Positions 7,560 to 9,522 of a stretch of DNA of 9,522 bases are shown here, in pieces (positions within the stretch are counted from its first letter, which is position 1; the number at the start of each line of letters is the position of its first letter). This DNA comes from an uncultured Bacteroides sp. Its GTDB lineage: Bacteria > Bacteroidota > Bacteroidia > Bacteroidales > Bacteroidaceae. Made by a program: the position numbers and the translations under genes. The notes beneath the pieces are model-generated. The model worked only from the letters and a program-made list of their open reading frames with translations. It had not been told where the DNA came from and searched no databases. The stretch is from contig URCM01000110.1 in NCBI GenBank assembly GCA_900546355.1, positions 1-9,522 of the forward strand, written 5' to 3'.

Positions 7560-9458
7560 ATGAAAAAGTTATCATTTATTTGTTTTTCTCTCTTGATGGC
7601 TTTCGTCTTTCCGGCTTGTTCGGCTGACAATGAAGCCGAATACAATCCCAGTGGGGATGTTGTCGTTGCAACTCCTGAAGTGGCGGCAAAGACAGGGACT
7701 TCGCTGACTGTCACTTCATCGGTAACCGGCAATACGGCAAGTATTGTCAAGAGAGGTTTTTGTTACAGTGCCAATGCGCAGAGCCCTACCATTAAAGACA
7801 ATGTAGTAGATGCCGACGAAAGTTTCAGTGCCACGATTTCGGGGCTGATGGGAAGCAGCACCTACTATATCCGTGCTTACGTATACAGCGACAGCCGTTA
7901 TCTTTACTCGGAAACGCTTGAGGCTACAACAGAAAGCCAAAGTATCAACGAGCAGCTTGAAAACTATGTGGCTCCTGCCTATCCGGATGATTATACCGGC
8001 ATTTCCGACTGGGCAAACCGCGGCCAGTGGAACCTAAGTAACGTCCACGACCCCACAGTCGTGTTGGCAGAAGACGGATATTATTATATGTATCAGACGG
8101 ACGCTTCGTATGGCAACGCGCATACCGCAGGCGGACATTTCCACGGACGCCGTTCGAAGAATCTGGTAGATTGGGAATACTTGGGGGGTACGATGAAAAA
8201 TTTGCCTGATTGGGTGGTTCCGAAGCTGAACGAAATACGTAAAGAGATGGGATTGGAGGAAGTTAACCCCGATATCAACGCTTTCGGTTATTGGGCACCT
8301 TGCGTACGGAAAGTGCGGAACGGATTGTATCGTATGTACTATTCCATTGTCTGTCCCGGTACGTTAAGCGGTGACGGAACATGGAGCGAACGTGCATTCA
8401 TCGGCTTGATGGAGAATTCCAATCCGGCAAACAACGACGGTTGGGAAGACAAGGGCTATGTCATTACCAACGCTTCGGATAAGGGATTGGACTTCAATGT
8501 CCCGGCAACCGATTGGGCAAACTGCTATTATAAGTGGAATGCCATCGATCCCAGCTATATCATCGATAATGACGGACGTCATTATATGGCATACGGCTCT
8601 TGGCATAGTGGAATTGTCCTGGTCGAATTGGACCCGGAAACCGGTAAGGTAAAGGCCGAATTGCCCAATCCTTGGGGTACGGACGCGGATATTGCTGCTT
8701 ACGGCCAGCTGATAGCAACCCGCCAGATGGGTAACCGCTGGCAGGGTTCGGAGGGTCCGGAACTGATTTATCACGACGGATATTATTACCTCTTCCTGGC
8801 ATACGATGCGTTGGAAGTGCCTTACAATACGCGTGTCGTACGTTCGCAGAATATTGCGGGGCCTTATCTGAGTATGGATGGCAAGGATGTAACGACAGTA
8901 GGAGGTGATGCCCTTCCGGTATTGACCCATCCGTATAAATTCAATGGCAGCAACGGCTGGGTAGGCATCTCGCACTGTTGTGTATTCGATGACGGTGAAG
9001 GCAACTGGTATTTTGCTTCGCAAGGTAGATTCCCTGCTGATGTTCCCGGTATCAATGCTTCTAATGCGATTATGATGGGGCAAGTGCGCAGCATGCGTTG
9101 GACAGAAGACGGTTGGCCCGTTGTAATGCCAGAGCGTTATGGTGCCGTGCCGCAAGTAGAGATAGAGGAAACCGAATTGGTAGGAAACTGGGAGCACATC
9201 GATCTTTCTTATTCCTACGGAAATCAGCGGACTTCTACCCAACTGACATTGGCTGCCGATCATACAGTGACCGAAGGTCCGTGGAAAGGAGCTACATGGT
9301 CGTATGACAGCGGTAATCGTGTTCTTATGTTCGATAACGGCGTAAAGCTTTACGTACAGCGTGAAACCGATTGGGAGGCATCTCCTCGGACCCATACCAT
9401 TGTTTATGCCGGTTATGGAGATAACAGCAAGACTTATTGGGGTAAAAAGAGCAAATAA
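7560..9458 (+). CDS. GH43 endo-alpha-1,5-L-arabinanase, surface lipoprotein
   Basis: This 632-residue enzyme is predicted to cut alpha-1,5-linked arabinan internally at the cell surface. The lipoprotein signal ends at FPAC (C20), followed by SADNEAE, an acidic surface-export context. Residues 38-126 form an Ig/FN3-like module typical of Bacteroidales lipoproteins (KRGFCYS, SSTYYIRAYVYS). The five-bladed GH43 propeller spans about 145-525 with the three expected acids: base D164 (VHDPTVV), pKa modulator D330 (AIDPSYI) and acid E398 (GSEGPELIYHDGYYYLF). H472 in GISHCC matches the histidine that arabinanases use for the central metal. Residues about 535-632 (LVGNWEHIDL...) form the lipocalin-like C-terminal barrel seen in GH43 arabinanases of the BT0360/YxiA type. 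This two-domain build favours endo-arabinanase over xylosidase or arabinofuranosidase; subfamily GH43_4 is likely but from memory. The start codon is fixed by the signal peptide. It is the last gene of the operon visible here. Confidence 0.9.
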   Translation: MKKLSFICFSLLMAFVFPACSADNEAEYNPSGDVVVATPEVAAKTGTSLTVTSSVTGNTASIVKRGFCYSANAQSPTIKDNVVDADESFSATISGLMGSSTYYIRAYVYSDSRYLYSETLEATTESQSINEQLENYVAPAYPDDYTGISDWANRGQWNLSNVHDPTVVLAEDGYYYMYQTDASYGNAHTAGGHFHGRRSKNLVDWEYLGGTMKNLPDWVVPKLNEIRKEMGLEEVNPDINAFGYWAPCVRKVRNGLYRMYYSIVCPGTLSGDGTWSERAFIGLMENSNPANNDGWEDKGYVITNASDKGLDFNVPATDWANCYYKWNAIDPSYIIDNDGRHYMAYGSWHSGIVLVELDPETGKVKAELPNPWGTDADIAAYGQLIATRQMGNRWQGSEGPELIYHDGYYYLFLAYDALEVPYNTRVVRSQNIAGPYLSMDGKDVTTVGGDALPVLTHPYKFNGSNGWVGISHCCVFDDGEGNWYFASQGRFPADVPGINASNAIMMGQVRSMRWTEDGWPVVMPERYGAVPQVEIEETELVGNWEHIDLSYSYGNQRTSTQLTLAADHTVTEGPWKGATWSYDSGNRVLMFDNGVKLYVQRETDWEASPRTHTIVYAGYGDNSKTYWGKKSK

Positions 9459-9522
9459 TATATCGGCATAAGAAGCTGTTTTGAATTTATCGTGCGATGA
9501 TTTGGGATGAGTTTTTGAGGCA
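9459..9522. other. Downstream end of the operon
   Basis: After the GH43 stop codon there is no hairpin with a U-run before the window ends, so the operon's terminator is not visible here. The repeat arm begins 10 bases after the gene. An ATG at 9497 opens a frame (MIWDEFLR) that runs off the edge; it could be the start of a gene, for example in a mobile element, but nine codons are too few to call. Confidence 0.4.
9468..9488 (+). repeat. Right arm of 21-bp inverted repeat flanking the operon
   Basis: It is identical over 21 bases to the reverse complement of 34-54 (core GAAGCTGTTTTGAATTT). It starts only 10 bases after the GH43 stop codon. Beyond the arms the outward sequences differ, apart from a GTTTTT tract shared at differing distances, so if these are element ends they are not recent identical copies. 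The identity is certain; what it belongs to is open. Confidence 0.8.

Noticed and set aside
8364..9395. 343-codon minus-strand open frame opposite the GH43 gene
   Set aside because: It is antisense to a well-supported enzyme gene, and its translation shows no domain or signal.
9497..9522. Possible gene start MIWDEFLR at the right edge
   Set aside because: Fewer than ten codons are visible, so it cannot be supported, though it would fit a mobile-element gene next to the repeat arm.

Overview
The window carries a four-gene polysaccharide utilization locus (PUL) of the Bacteroidota, most likely from a gut Bacteroidales (Bacteroides, Phocaeicola or Prevotella type; genus not resolvable). The evidence is a tandem SusC-like/SusD-like pair, three lipoproteins with acidic residues straight after the lipobox cysteine (the surface-export signature of this phylum), weak or absent Shine-Dalgarno sequences with AT-rich leaders, and TAnnTTTG-type -7 elements upstream. 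All four genes lie on the + strand.

Layout. Bases 1-630 hold no convincing gene. They contain one arm of a long-range inverted repeat (34-54), a perfect 14-bp palindrome that looks like a LacI-type operator (101-114), a strong -7 match (179-186), weaker -7 matches, a cluster of TGTAAA/TTTACA half-sites (160-267), and TCCGGTTC repeats with a small hairpin (473-576) just ahead of the first gene. The genes follow: a SusC-like TonB-dependent transporter (631-3825), a SusD-like glycan-binding lipoprotein (3851-5608), a surface glycan-binding lipoprotein with two related lectin-like domains flanking two Ig-like domains (5714-7486), and a GH43 surface lipoprotein best read as an endo-alpha-1,5-L-arabinanase (7560-9458). 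Both wider intergenic gaps contain strong hairpins; the second, just before the GH43 gene, looks like a full intrinsic terminator. Bases 9459-9522 contain the second arm of the inverted repeat.

How the genes work together (inferred from the families): the GH43 enzyme cuts arabinan chains at the cell surface, the third protein and the SusD-like lid hold the glycan, and the SusC-like channel imports the oligosaccharides using TonB energy. Final degradation to arabinose, sensing (a hybrid two-component system or other regulator) and sugar catabolism are not encoded here and must lie elsewhere. The most unexpected structure is the exact 21-bp inverted repeat enclosing the whole operon, which suggests flanking mobile-element ends. 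No wholly new enzyme system is evident; the gene content is that of a compact arabinan-type PUL.
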